Source: Comamonas testosteroni (GTDB lineage: Bacteria; Pseudomonadota; Gammaproteobacteria; Burkholderiales; Burkholderiaceae_C). Taken from it: a DNA stretch of 64,000 nt. The translations under genes and the position numbers were made by a program. Positions 49,758-59,282 of the stretch are shown here, one piece after another. Below the pieces are notes generated by a model. That model searched no databases, was not told where the DNA came from, and worked only from the letters and a program-made list of their open reading frames with translations. The stretch is taken from NCBI RefSeq assembly GCF_030505195.1, contig NZ_CP129672.1, forward strand, positions 5,552,501 through 5,616,500, in the 5' to 3' direction. The first letter of the stretch is position 1; each line of letters starts with the position of its first letter.

Positions 49758-51137
49758 ATGACAAGAGTGCAAAACGAAACGACGTCATTGCTCATCGGAT
49801 GTGCGGCAGGCTTTTCCGGCGATCGAATTGATGCGGCGCAACCCGTCGTGCAGGAGCTGATTCGACAAAGCAAACCTGCCTTTCTGATCTTTGAAACGCT
49901 TGCCGAGCGCACTCTGGCACTGGCACAGCTTGCTCGTCGTCAGGATCCCGATGCAGGCTATGAGCCTCTCATGGTGGAGTTTCTCCGGCCCGTGCTCGCC
50001 GACTGCCTCGCGCATGGCATTCGAATCGTCAGTAACTTTGGCGCGGCCAACCCACAAGGTGCAGCGCGAGCCATCGCTGTATTGGCCAAGGAGCTCGGAA
50101 CGCGCCTACCCAAAATAGCGGTGGTTCATGGAGATGACCTCAGCGGCCCCGCGCATTACCAGCTGCTCGAAAAAGCCCTGGGCTTGGACATGCCAGAACA
50201 GCAACTGGTGAGCGCCAATGCCTATATAGGTGCACGCCCCATTGCCGAGGCCCTGCTGGCAGGTGCAGACATTGTGGTGTGCGGCCGCGTCTCCGACCCC
50301 TCACTGGTGGTGGGACCTGCCATGGCCCACTTCGGCTGGGCCTGGGATGACTGGAATCGCCTGGCTCGGGCCACGATGACCGGGCATCTGCTGGAATGCG
50401 GAACCCAGGTCTCTGGCGGCTATTTCGCAGACCCCGGGTACAAAGATGTACCGGACATGGACCGCCTGGGGTATCCCATTGCCGAAATCGACAGCGCGGG
50501 CAACAGCACCATCTTCAAGCCATCTCTGACCGGGGGGTGCATCACTGCAGCCACGGTCAAGGAGCAGTTGCTCTACGAAATCCATGACCCTGCCTGCTAC
50601 CTCACGCCAGACGTTGTTGCCGACATTACCCAGGCAGAAGTGATTTCGGTCGGACCTGACCGGGTTCGCCTGGAAGGTGTCATCGGCCACCCGAGACCGG
50701 AGATGCTCAAAGTCAATGTCTGCTTCGAGTCAGGGTGGTTTGCCGAGGGAGAGATCTCCTACGCAGGTCCAAGAGCCGTTGAACGTGCGCGTTTGGCCGC
50801 CCAGACCATATCCAGGCGCCTGACGAATATTGCGCCCCTTAGAACAGATCTGATCGGCGTAACCAGCGTCTGGGGAAACGACACCAGCGACTGGCTGACT
50901 GAAGCAAGCATTGCCGGCGAATCCCGGGATGTTCGGCTTCGCATGGCCTGGCAGCATGCCGACCATGCAGTTGCTGCGCGTCTGCCGCGCGAGATAAATG
51001 CCTTGTATTGCTGCGGCCCGGCGGGGGGAGGGGGCGTTCGCACCCATATGCGCCAGCGCCTGGGAATGGTGTCGTGCCTGGTACCTCAGCAACAGATTAC
51101 GACTGGCTTCCACTGGACCAAGTCGCATCAGGAGTAA
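49758..51137 (+). CDS. atuA: AtuA family (acyclic terpene utilisation, DUF1446) protein
   Basis: The 459-residue protein begins with a GCAAGFSGDRIDAAQPVV-type loop and contains the conserved SNFGAANPQGAA and VCGRVSDPSLVVGPAMAHFGW blocks of AtuA. In Pseudomonas AtuA is encoded in the citronellol/geraniol locus but its chemistry is not established. The other atu genes (geranyl-CoA carboxylase and so on) are absent. Here the pair AtuA plus small partner is linked to a lyase and a Bug transporter protein, as in many Comamonadaceae clusters of unknown substrate. An AGGAGG box precedes the ATG. Confidence 0.85.
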   Translation: MTRVQNETTSLLIGCAAGFSGDRIDAAQPVVQELIRQSKPAFLIFETLAERTLALAQLARRQDPDAGYEPLMVEFLRPVLADCLAHGIRIVSNFGAANPQGAARAIAVLAKELGTRLPKIAVVHGDDLSGPAHYQLLEKALGLDMPEQQLVSANAYIGARPIAEALLAGADIVVCGRVSDPSLVVGPAMAHFGWAWDDWNRLARATMTGHLLECGTQVSGGYFADPGYKDVPDMDRLGYPIAEIDSAGNSTIFKPSLTGGCITAATVKEQLLYEIHDPACYLTPDVVADITQAEVISVGPDRVRLEGVIGHPRPEMLKVNVCFESGWFAEGEISYAGPRAVERARLAAQTISRRLTNIAPLRTDLIGVTSVWGNDTSDWLTEASIAGESRDVRLRMAWQHADHAVAARLPREINALYCCGPAGGGGVRTHMRQRLGMVSCLVPQQQITTGFHWTKSHQE

Positions 51138-51140
51138 GCC

Positions 51141-51503
51141 ATGAACTCAAGCCTTACCGTTCCCCTTTACCGAGTTGCGCATGGACGCACGGGTGACAAA
51201 GGCAACCGCTCCAACATCAGCGTCATTGCATGGCATCCGCAGTTGTGGGAAGTGGTGTGCGAACAAGTCACCGAACAATCCGTGATGCGTCTGTTTGCAG
51301 ACCGCACGCCAAGCCATGTCCGGCGATACCTGCTACCCAGGCTCCACGCCATGAATCTGGTGCTCGACAACGTGCTGGATGGGGGGGTCAATGACTCGCT
51401 GAATCTGGATAGCCATGGAAAAACGCTGTGCTTCAGGGTGCTTGAAATGCCTGTCGTGGTTCCATGCCATCTCGAGTCACTGCTGGCCGGTCCGACACCC
51501 TGA
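51141..51503 (+). CDS. AtuA-like small partner protein
   Basis: The 120-residue protein contains YRVAHGRTGDKGNRSNISVI near the start, the hallmark of the ferredoxin-fold domain that is fused to the C-terminus of some AtuA proteins. In this strain it is a separate gene three bases after atuA, so the two polypeptides probably form one enzyme. Confidence 0.8.
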   Translation: MNSSLTVPLYRVAHGRTGDKGNRSNISVIAWHPQLWEVVCEQVTEQSVMRLFADRTPSHVRRYLLPRLHAMNLVLDNVLDGGVNDSLNLDSHGKTLCFRVLEMPVVVPCHLESLLAGPTP

Positions 51504-51533
51504 ATTGCTACAACAACCACTAGGAGACAAACC

Positions 51534-52505
51534 ATGAAATTTCTGACACGACGCACTGTTCTTGCATGCGGTGCAAGCCTGGCAATCAGCCCCTTGGCCT
51601 TTGCACAGGGCGAATATCCAAACAAGCCCATTACCTTTATCGTTCCGTTTGCCGCCGGCAGCGCCACAGACCAGCTTGCGCGCGCCTTGGGACAAGCCGT
51701 TTCCGAGCAAACCAAGCAGCCGGTCGTGGTGGAAAACAAAGGCGGTGCCAGTGGCATGATTGCAGCTCAAGCGGTGGCCAAGGCCGCGCCTGATGGCTAC
51801 ACCGTGCTCATCACGACCAATACGACGCATGCGGCCAATGAGCATTTGTACAAAAAGCTCTCCTATGACCCTGTCAAGGATTTCACCCCCATCACAGGTC
51901 TGGGCAAAGGTGGGCAGGTTCTGGTCGTCCCTGCGACTTCGCCATATCACTCCGTGGGCGAGCTGCTGAGCTACGCCAAAGCCAATCCCGGCAAGCTGAG
52001 TTTCGGCAGCGGCAGCTCTTCAAGCAGAGTCGCAGGCGAAATGCTCAAGCAGCTCGCTGGCGTCGATATCCTTCACGTTCCCTACAAGAGCAATCCGCTT
52101 GCTCTCACGGACCTTCTCGGAGGGCAAATAAACCTGATGATTACAGACGTATCGACGGGCGTTCCTCAGATCAAGGCGGGTAAGGTGCGCCCATTGGGAT
52201 ATTCCACCCAGAAGCGCAGCGCACAGTTGCCTGACGTTCCGACCATCTCGGAGGCTGGTGTCAAAGGCTATGACATGGGCTACTGGTTTGCCGCCTACAC
52301 CCCCGCCAATACACCAGCACCTGTCGCGGGCAGACTCAACCAATTGCTGGCCAAAGCCGTGAACAATGCTGCGGCCAAGTCCTTCTTCAATATGTCCGGC
52401 TCCGAAGCCTGGACCACCTCAGCCTCGGAGTTGGCACAATTCCAAGCCGCCGAAACCACCAAGTGGGGGCAGGTCATCAAGGCGGCAGGCATTACCCCTG
52501 AATAA
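51534..52505 (+). CDS. Bug-family (TctC-like) periplasmic solute-binding protein
   Basis: The 323-residue protein has a signal peptide (basic RR, then VLACGASLAISPLAFAQ) and the family opening YPNKPITFIVPFAAGSATDQ. The second hallmark is DGYTVLITTNTTHAANEHLYK. It captures a carboxylate or similar anion in the periplasm. No TctA/TctB membrane partners are in the window, so it must share a remote permease or act as a sensor. With an exported lyase in the same cluster, it may bind the lyase substrate or product. Confidence 0.92.
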   Translation: MKFLTRRTVLACGASLAISPLAFAQGEYPNKPITFIVPFAAGSATDQLARALGQAVSEQTKQPVVVENKGGASGMIAAQAVAKAAPDGYTVLITTNTTHAANEHLYKKLSYDPVKDFTPITGLGKGGQVLVVPATSPYHSVGELLSYAKANPGKLSFGSGSSSSRVAGEMLKQLAGVDILHVPYKSNPLALTDLLGGQINLMITDVSTGVPQIKAGKVRPLGYSTQKRSAQLPDVPTISEAGVKGYDMGYWFAAYTPANTPAPVAGRLNQLLAKAVNNAAAKSFFNMSGSEAWTTSASELAQFQAAETTKWGQVIKAAGITPE

Positions 52506-53670
52506 AGCAGACGACTGCGCAGCGGTCAAGGATATTGGTCGCTGACTCGCACATCACTCACTTTTCAAGTGAACAGCCCGGCAGCCTTGAGGTGCTTGGC
52601 GCTCGCTGTAGAGCACGCCACCACGCGTTATGCAGTTGCATCTGCGAGACGCTGCGCACGAAAAATCGTCCCGTGCCGAAGTCGACGGAGACGTGAAAAG
52701 TAGCAGAACAAAAAGGCTCATTTGATGAGCCACGCCTCACCAAAGTGCCCGATGTTCCGTTATCGGAGTTGGAAAATTCTGGTCAATTGCAACTCCAAAA
52801 CATGCGTATTAACCTTTGACCAAAGCAAGCACCAGTCTGAGCGGACTACCGCTTGAAACCACCTTGGATATCGACGTCAATCTTCCAGTATGGGTGGCCG
52901 ATCTGCTTGATCTGAGCAATTGAAGTCACACAGCGTAAGGCAACCTAATATAAGCATAGTAATGCAAACGCCTCAGAGTCCAGCCTTTGAAAATTCAAAC
53001 AATTTTTTGGCGTCGACAAGAGGTTTTAAATATGAAATCATTCGACTTTTAATTAAGTCATCCCGAAATACTCTCAAAACTATTGAGACATTGGGTAAAT
53101 GGCAGGACGTGCCATTAAGCAAAACGAATATCATCGCCAAAGCACGTTGAACTACCGCTGCATGAGCACGCCACGCTCCGTGGAGCCGTAGATTGAACAA
53201 TCTGAAAGCATCGGGTTGTGCACATCAACCCGACCCGCAGCCAGATTTCACGGCCCTTCAGCCAACTATGCTTGGCAGCAGTTACGGCCCGCCACGGCCA
53301 AATTCCCTCCAATCGTGCACTACTTTGGCTCCCACATGAGAAGTTGCCTGGCTAGCAGGTGACTGCAGCTTCGCCAGCACTCCAACTGAGCCAATCACAC
53401 GATTTACGAGATTTTTAGTCCAATTCTTATATACCTGATTAGCTCTCCAGGTAAAAATCCAATCCAAATATTACATAGCGATAAACATTGCATCGTAATG
53501 GTTAGCTCATTTCCTGAGTCGTATATGCCATCTAGGTAAACGCCACATCCAGCTTGACCTATGAATGCATTAGCGATTCTAGATTTTTATCAAAGAGTTA
53601 TGCAGATCATATTTGAAGATAAATACCGCATTGTAGCGGCATTAATCGCCACGATCACAACGGCAGCCGG
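52506..53670. other. Decayed region between Bug gene and fimbrial relic
   Basis: 1165 bp with only short frames, none of a known family. It is AT-richer than its surroundings, especially 52920-53110 and 53400-53640. Apart from the minus-strand terminator below, no feature stands out. It probably spans the deletion that removed the rest of the fimbrial operon. Confidence 0.5.
52710..52731 (-). terminator. Minus-strand intrinsic terminator without a gene
   Basis: GGCTCAT (52715-52721) and ATGAGCC (52725-52731) flank TTG. The plus strand has AAAAA just before, so on the minus strand the hairpin is followed by a T5 run. No intact minus-strand gene ends here. Confidence 0.55.
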
Positions 53671-54086
53671 TTGTCGGGGACGTCGATCGTCGACTTGTGC
53701 CTGTACGACGGTTACAACTCGCAAAGACCCCGGTTCGATATATCGGCGAGCGCTGGTCTCACGGACGACCGGCGTAACAAGGGCCAGTATTCGGTCTTGT
53801 TCGACAAGGACAAGAGCGGCAACTACGAATCACGCATCGATTACGCACTCAACCTGACGTATGCGGGCAAGAAGATGACGCTGTCTAACAACGAGAAGGT
53901 GCGGCTTCTGGGCGTGAACAACAATGCCGGTCGCTTGGTATCGCTGCCGAGCATTCGGTGCCGGTCGTGTGCACGCCAACGCCATTGACACTCCGCACAC
54001 CGGAATTTCAGACTGTCTGGAGGCGTCTTGGCAAGCACAGCAACCAGCTGGCGATCACGTTTACGCCGTCATCCTCCAATCTCTAG
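53671..54086 (+). pseudogene. cblD: CblD/CfaE-type fimbrial tip adhesin, C-terminal relic
   Basis: The frame from 53671 reads SGTSIVDLCLYDGYNSQRP and later RIDYALNLTYAGKKMTLSN, as in the pilin domain of class 5 (CS1/cable) tip adhesins. Near 53955 the frame shifts; the next frame gives VPVVCTPTPLTLRTPEF and ends ITFTPSSSNL at TAG 54084-54086, the typical adhesin C-terminus. The N-terminal receptor domain and the pilin, chaperone and usher genes are missing. It lies directly before the first sensor kinase gene, the position of cblD in cable-pilus loci as I recall it. Confidence 0.6.
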
Positions 54087-54141
54087 CGCGTTGGGCGCCC
54101 GCTACCGGGCGTCGGGTACTTCTATTCCCAGCGAATCAATC

Positions 54142-56286
54142 ATGGAAGCTACGTCCTTTGCACATCCCCTGGTGTCGCGCATGGTCCGCCACGCGTTGAC
54201 GACCATACTGCTGACCCTTTCGGTCGGCACGGGCACAGCGAACGTCAGGGGAAAAGCGATCCTCACTGACGAGGAACTTGGCTGGATTAGCAATCACCCG
54301 GTCGTCCATATCGCGGTCGAGGCAAACTGGCGCCCGATCGAATACATGCACAACGGTGAGCAGGCGGGCCTCGTTGCAGGTTACCTGAGTACTATCTCAA
54401 GGATGACCGGTCTCGCGTTCGAGACCGTGCCCGGCACGGAATGGGGTCAGGCGTACGAGGCGCTCGCGTCCGGCAAGGTCGATTTGCTGCCGGGCGTCTG
54501 GCGCGAGTTGGTGCCCGAACGTGCTGGTGTCGGTGCAAGGGTCAGTGCACCGTATCTGGTCGGGCGGCTGACCGTTGTGACGGGCAACAATTCCGCGATG
54601 ATCTTTGGCCTGCAGCGGTTGAAGGGGCAGCGCGTGGCCATCAAGGGACAAGGAGCGGTCGAATACTTTGTTCGTCACAGCGGCGTACCGCTCGATGTGC
54701 GGACGTTCGACACCGAGGAGCTCGCACTAGCCGCAGTTGCAAACGGCGACGCCGACGCCGCGCTTGGTGTCGACGTCACGATCCTGCCGATCATGCGTCG
54801 GCAATTCATTGGCCAGATTTACATGTCCGGCATGCTGGCCGATCGCCCGGTGTCGCTTGCGATGCTCACCCGCGCCGATCTGCCGATTCTCGCATCAATC
54901 ATCGACAAGTCGCTCGCTGCCATTACGGTCAGTGAGACGGCTGGCATCACGCGAGACTCGATCGAGCTGGGCGACTACGGCAAGCCGTCGATCCGCTCGA
55001 TCCTGCGTTATCGTGCACCTGTGGTACTTGCGACCGCAGTCACATTGCTGACGTTCGCGGTGCTTGTGTACCTGATGTGGAAATCCCGTGCAGCAGCCAT
55101 CCGCAGCAAGCGCGACAAGGCGATGTTCCTGGCCTTCGTCAGTCACGAGATACGCACGCCGATGCAGACGGTCCTGTCGTCGCTTGAGCTCCTGCAGCGT
55201 TCGCAGCTCCCCGTTGAGCAGGCCTGCCGTGTGGATGCGGCCGCGTCAGCTTCCGAAACGCTGCTGACGTTGCTCGACGATATCCTCGACTACTCCCGTC
55301 TTGAGACACGCAGGGTCACTCTGTTGCCGCAAACGGTCAAACTCGATGTGTGGGCCAGTCAAACAGTCGACATGGTGCGATGGAGGGCGGAGAGAAAAGC
55401 ATTGGCGTTGCTGCTTGATGTGACAGAGCTGCCGTCGACGCTCGTGCTGATTGACCCAGTTCGCGTGCGCCAGATTGTGCTGAATCTGCTTATCAACGCG
55501 ATCAATTTCACAGCGAGCGGGGCCGTTACGTTGCACGTGGGTTATCACGCCGCCCGTCATGGACGCCACGGCTCCTTGATTCTAGAAGTGCGCGACACTG
55601 GCATCGGCATCGAGCCTGATCGCGTCGACCGCGTCTTCGAACCATACTGGCAGGCTGATCGTGAGCCTCAGCAAGGCATTGGCGGCAGTGGGCTCGGGCT
55701 CGCGATCTGTCGCGAGCTCGTCGAGTTGATGCGCGGCTCGATCACGGTCAAAAGCACGCCGTATGTAGAAACGGTATTCACGGTGAAATTGCCAGCTCCG
55801 GCAGTGAAGGGGGTGTTCCGGATGCCGCCAGTCACGACTGCGCCGACACTGGAGCTCGCAACAGCCGGGCCGGTGCAGCGCGGTGCAGCACGCATCCTGA
55901 TCGTCGACGATCATGACGCAGTCAGGACCGCACTGCAGGATCAGTGCGATGCACTTGGCTGCTTCGGGGTGGTTGCAGGCACGGGAAAAGACGCATTGCG
56001 GTACCTCGCACAGGACCGGATCGACATGGTGTTGCTCGATCGCAATCTGCCCGATATCGACGGCTATGCACTCGCGCGCACGATCCGGCAGGAAGAGGCC
56101 GCCCGCAAGACCCGGCGGGTTCCGATCATCGCGATTTCGGCTGAGTCTGGCGAGGCGCATCGCGAGCAGTGCTTCGATAGCGGCATGGATGGCGTGCTTG
56201 GAAAACCGTTGCGGCTCGAAATGCTTCAGAACGCGATCGCGACGTGGTGCCTCGTCGATGCTTTCGACGCACCGGACGCGTCATAG
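54142..56286 (+). CDS. BvgS/CblS-like hybrid sensor histidine kinase
   Basis: This inner-membrane kinase has about 714 residues. Order of parts: signal peptide (HALTTILLTLSVGTGTA), one periplasmic Venus-flytrap domain (WISNHPVVHIAVEANWRPIE to about 305), a transmembrane helix (VLATAVTLLTFAVLVYLMW), a HisKA domain with His in FVSHEIRTPM, HATPase with NLLINAINF and GGSGLGLAI, and a receiver with phospho-Asp in LLDRNLPDIDG. There is no HPt domain, so it cannot complete a BvgS-type relay alone. ATG 54142 or 54181 could be the start; neither has a strong ribosome site. Confidence 0.85.
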   Translation: MEATSFAHPLVSRMVRHALTTILLTLSVGTGTANVRGKAILTDEELGWISNHPVVHIAVEANWRPIEYMHNGEQAGLVAGYLSTISRMTGLAFETVPGTEWGQAYEALASGKVDLLPGVWRELVPERAGVGARVSAPYLVGRLTVVTGNNSAMIFGLQRLKGQRVAIKGQGAVEYFVRHSGVPLDVRTFDTEELALAAVANGDADAALGVDVTILPIMRRQFIGQIYMSGMLADRPVSLAMLTRADLPILASIIDKSLAAITVSETAGITRDSIELGDYGKPSIRSILRYRAPVVLATAVTLLTFAVLVYLMWKSRAAAIRSKRDKAMFLAFVSHEIRTPMQTVLSSLELLQRSQLPVEQACRVDAAASASETLLTLLDDILDYSRLETRRVTLLPQTVKLDVWASQTVDMVRWRAERKALALLLDVTELPSTLVLIDPVRVRQIVLNLLINAINFTASGAVTLHVGYHAARHGRHGSLILEVRDTGIGIEPDRVDRVFEPYWQADREPQQGIGGSGLGLAICRELVELMRGSITVKSTPYVETVFTVKLPAPAVKGVFRMPPVTTAPTLELATAGPVQRGAARILIVDDHDAVRTALQDQCDALGCFGVVAGTGKDALRYLAQDRIDMVLLDRNLPDIDGYALARTIRQEEAARKTRRVPIIAISAESGEAHREQCFDSGMDGVLGKPLRLEMLQNAIATWCLVDAFDAPDAS

Positions 56287-56331
56287 AATTTCGACGTATC
56301 CCAGGGGCTGATATTCGGTCATCTCGGCGGT

Positions 56332-58863
56332 CTATGCATCAGGGGCGGCCGATTTGCGCTCGGTGGCGTCAAGCCCGGCCATGTCGGCGCGATGCAGGCG
56401 CAACAGTTCGTCACCGAGAGCATGGATGCTTGACGGCATGATGCCGGATGTAGCCTCAAGCAGATGCTCAAGTTCGGCTGCCAGTTCGCTCGTCGCTGCA
56501 TGACCAGCAATTGCTGTGGCGCCCTTGATTCGGTGTGACGCATGACGTGCACGATCGACATCGCCATTCAACAATGCGTCGCCCAGCGCTGCCAGATCGG
56601 CGTCTACGCTTTTCCGAAAGACCGCCCAGAAGTCTGCTTTTGGCGCTCGCATGCCTCCGGCCTCTGGTGCACTCTCATTCATGAAGGCGAACGGACACCA
56701 CAGGTCGATCATTTGGCGCAGTTCCTCGAGCCTTAGCGGCTTGCACAGTACGCCATCCATGCCGTTGTCGAAGCACCGTTCTCGATGTGCGTCGCCGCTC
56801 GACGCAGAGATCGCGATGATGGGCGTGTGCGACCGCTGCTGAAGTCGTTCGTCGTTGCGCATACGTTGCACAACCGTATAGCCGTCGATATCGGGCAGGT
56901 CGCAATCGAGCAGCACCATGTCGAACTCGGCCCGCGCGAAATGCGCGAGTGCCTGCTCGCCGTTGTCGGCAACGGCCGAGCGGCATGCGAGCGCGTCAAG
57001 TTGGTGCTGGATCGCGTGTTGAACGGCCTCGTGGTCGTCGACGACCAGGATCATTGGTCCGTTGACGGGCTGCGGCGGGTAGGCCTTCACCAGCGCATGC
57101 GCCGCCACAGGCAGCGATGGGTCAGACTTCGTGTCGCGCGTGTCGGTCATGTCTGCAGCCGGCGCATGTCCGATGCGCGGCGCCGGCAGGATCACGGTGA
57201 AGACCGTGCCGTTGTCAGGGCTGCTACTGACGGTAATCACGCCTTTCATTAGGTCGACTAGTTCGCGGCAGATCGACAACCCCAATCCGCTTCCACTGAC
57301 ACGGCGAGTATTCGAGTGCTCGACACGCTGATAGGGCTCGAAAATGTGGCGCTGGCGCTCGGGCGGAATGCCGATGCCGGTATCGCAAACCTCAATCACC
57401 AGTGATCCGGCACGGCTCGGTTTACCGTCGAGGTAGTCGACACGCAGCGTAATCGAACCGGTAGATGTGAACTTGATGGCGTTGACAAGCAGATTCAGCA
57501 CGATCTGCTGCGTGCGCATCGGATCGATCAGCAAGCACAGTCCTGGCGGACAGGCTAGCTCCAACGCAAGGCCCAGTTTCTTCTCGTCGACCCTCCAGCG
57601 CACCATGTCGGCACTTCGTTGTACCCAGGGTTCGATGTACGTAGGCCCGGGTGTGAGGACCACGTTGCGTGATTCCAGGCGCGAGTATTCGAGAAGGTCG
57701 TCGAGCAATGCCAGCAGCGATTCCGACGCGGCTACAGCCGCGTCCGCGCGACCTGCCTGCTTTGGCGGCAGCTTCGCGCGTTGCAGCAACTCCAGCGAAG
57801 ATAGGATCGTATGCATCGGTGTGCGGATCTCGTGGCTTATAAATGCGAAAAACATCGCCTTGTCCTGCTCGCTGCGCACAGCCGCAACGCGCGAGCGCCA
57901 GGCAGCGAATGCGATTGCTATCAGCGCGAGCAGGCCGGCTCCGGCTGCCGCTACCTGCCAGCGTCGGTAGTAAAGGATCGATTGAAGCGACGGTTTGCCG
58001 TAATCGGTCGACTCGATCCATTGATGTACGACCTGCTCGGCGTCGCGCGCCGGGATCGAGGCGAGGGACTTATCGAGAATCGAGGCGAGAACCGGCAGGT
58101 CGCTGCGCGTCGCAATAGAGAGGGCATACGGAGTGTCCGGTAGCCCTCCGGACACGAATAGCTTGTCGCGGTATTGACGCTGCACGAGCGGCAGCATCGA
58201 CACGTCCGGGCCAATAGCGGCATCGGCGTTGCCTTCAGCGACAGCCGCAAGTGCATCTCGATCATCGTTGTAGGTCAACAGAATGACGGGGATGTCGCCA
58301 TGGCGAATCGCGTCTTCAATTGCACCTCCGCCCTTGATGGCAATGCGCCGGCCGGCGAGATTACGGGCGTCGACTAACAGGTTCAGACGCTCTGACGACA
58401 CTACAAACACTGTGCCGACGAAATAGGGGCGGCTGAAGATGAGGCTGTCGCGGACTGAGGCCGGGGTGGAACCTGCCTGAATACCTGAGCTGGTATCGGG
58501 ATGAGGCACCTTCCATGCATCAAGCGCGTTGCGCCAGGTCAGATCTGGAGCGATGTCGATCCTGCCGGAGCGCAACGCCTCCGCCGAGTTGCGCCAGGTG
58601 ACATCGTCGACGTACTCGAAACGCAACCCGCTAATCCGCGAGATTGCCTCTAGAAATGACGGAACGACACCGACGATCTTGCCATTTTGTCGAAATTCGA
58701 AGGGAGGCCAGCTTGGATCGACACGAGTCCGAACTACGGGATGCGTAGCGATCCATGCCTGTTCCTCCGGCGTAAACTGCGGCCTGCCGTTTGCCCACCC
58801 TAGCGCCGGCGTCAGCCCGAACACCAGGCAGATTAGGATCGAGCGTCCATTCAAATTAAACAT
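56332..58863 (-). CDS. BvgS/CblT-like hybrid sensor histidine kinase with HPt
   Basis: The protein has about 843 residues. A signal segment (SILICLVFGLTPALGWA) leads into one Venus-flytrap domain (WIATHPVVRTRVDPSWPPFE), a transmembrane helix, HisKA (FISHEIRTPM), HATPase (NLLVNAIKF, GSGLGLSI), a receiver (LLDCDLPDIDG) and a C-terminal HPt with His in HASHRIKGATAIAG. The core is clearly paralogous to the kinase at 54142-56286 and points toward it. ATG 58863 is preferred, directly before the signal; an in-frame ATG at 59019 adds a non-membrane extension. Its HPt may serve both kinases. Confidence 0.88.
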   Translation of the reverse strand: MFNLNGRSILICLVFGLTPALGWANGRPQFTPEEQAWIATHPVVRTRVDPSWPPFEFRQNGKIVGVVPSFLEAISRISGLRFEYVDDVTWRNSAEALRSGRIDIAPDLTWRNALDAWKVPHPDTSSGIQAGSTPASVRDSLIFSRPYFVGTVFVVSSERLNLLVDARNLAGRRIAIKGGGAIEDAIRHGDIPVILLTYNDDRDALAAVAEGNADAAIGPDVSMLPLVQRQYRDKLFVSGGLPDTPYALSIATRSDLPVLASILDKSLASIPARDAEQVVHQWIESTDYGKPSLQSILYYRRWQVAAAGAGLLALIAIAFAAWRSRVAAVRSEQDKAMFFAFISHEIRTPMHTILSSLELLQRAKLPPKQAGRADAAVAASESLLALLDDLLEYSRLESRNVVLTPGPTYIEPWVQRSADMVRWRVDEKKLGLALELACPPGLCLLIDPMRTQQIVLNLLVNAIKFTSTGSITLRVDYLDGKPSRAGSLVIEVCDTGIGIPPERQRHIFEPYQRVEHSNTRRVSGSGLGLSICRELVDLMKGVITVSSSPDNGTVFTVILPAPRIGHAPAADMTDTRDTKSDPSLPVAAHALVKAYPPQPVNGPMILVVDDHEAVQHAIQHQLDALACRSAVADNGEQALAHFARAEFDMVLLDCDLPDIDGYTVVQRMRNDERLQQRSHTPIIAISASSGDAHRERCFDNGMDGVLCKPLRLEELRQMIDLWCPFAFMNESAPEAGGMRAPKADFWAVFRKSVDADLAALGDALLNGDVDRARHASHRIKGATAIAGHAATSELAAELEHLLEATSGIMPSSIHALGDELLRLHRADMAGLDATERKSAAPDA

Positions 58864-59282
58864 GCTTACGTACTTCCACCACAGTCTCGGTCGAGCTGCA
58901 ATGAATCGGCCGCATTGCTTGAGCGGCTGCGATAATGTCGATCCGGCGTTGTGGTGCATATCTACAGCAGTATCGCCCGTCTGAATCCGGTTCAAGTCGA
59001 GAGACGGGCCTGCAGTCATAGGCCGTGCATCGCGAACGCAACGCCGTCAGGCGCATATCATCCTTTGTACAGCCTCCGCCACAACCGAATCACTAAGTTA
59101 TCTGAAGCTGCTCGAACGCTAGTGATAGGCGCGAACCTCCGACCGGTTTAGGTGGAGGACATATAAATTATCTTGAAAGGCTGTGGTCTGATTCCGATGG
59201 TCATCCGCATTGCTAGCTGCTTGTGATGACTAAAGATGATCCAGCCATTCAAAGTCATTTCGCACAAATGAAAGGGTTAGCA
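58864..59282. other. Divergent promoter region of the second kinase and the response regulator
   Basis: 419 bp. Two promoters must lie here. It becomes AT-rich near 59150-59180 (GACATATAAATTATCTT). I could not single out a binding site. Confidence 0.4.
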
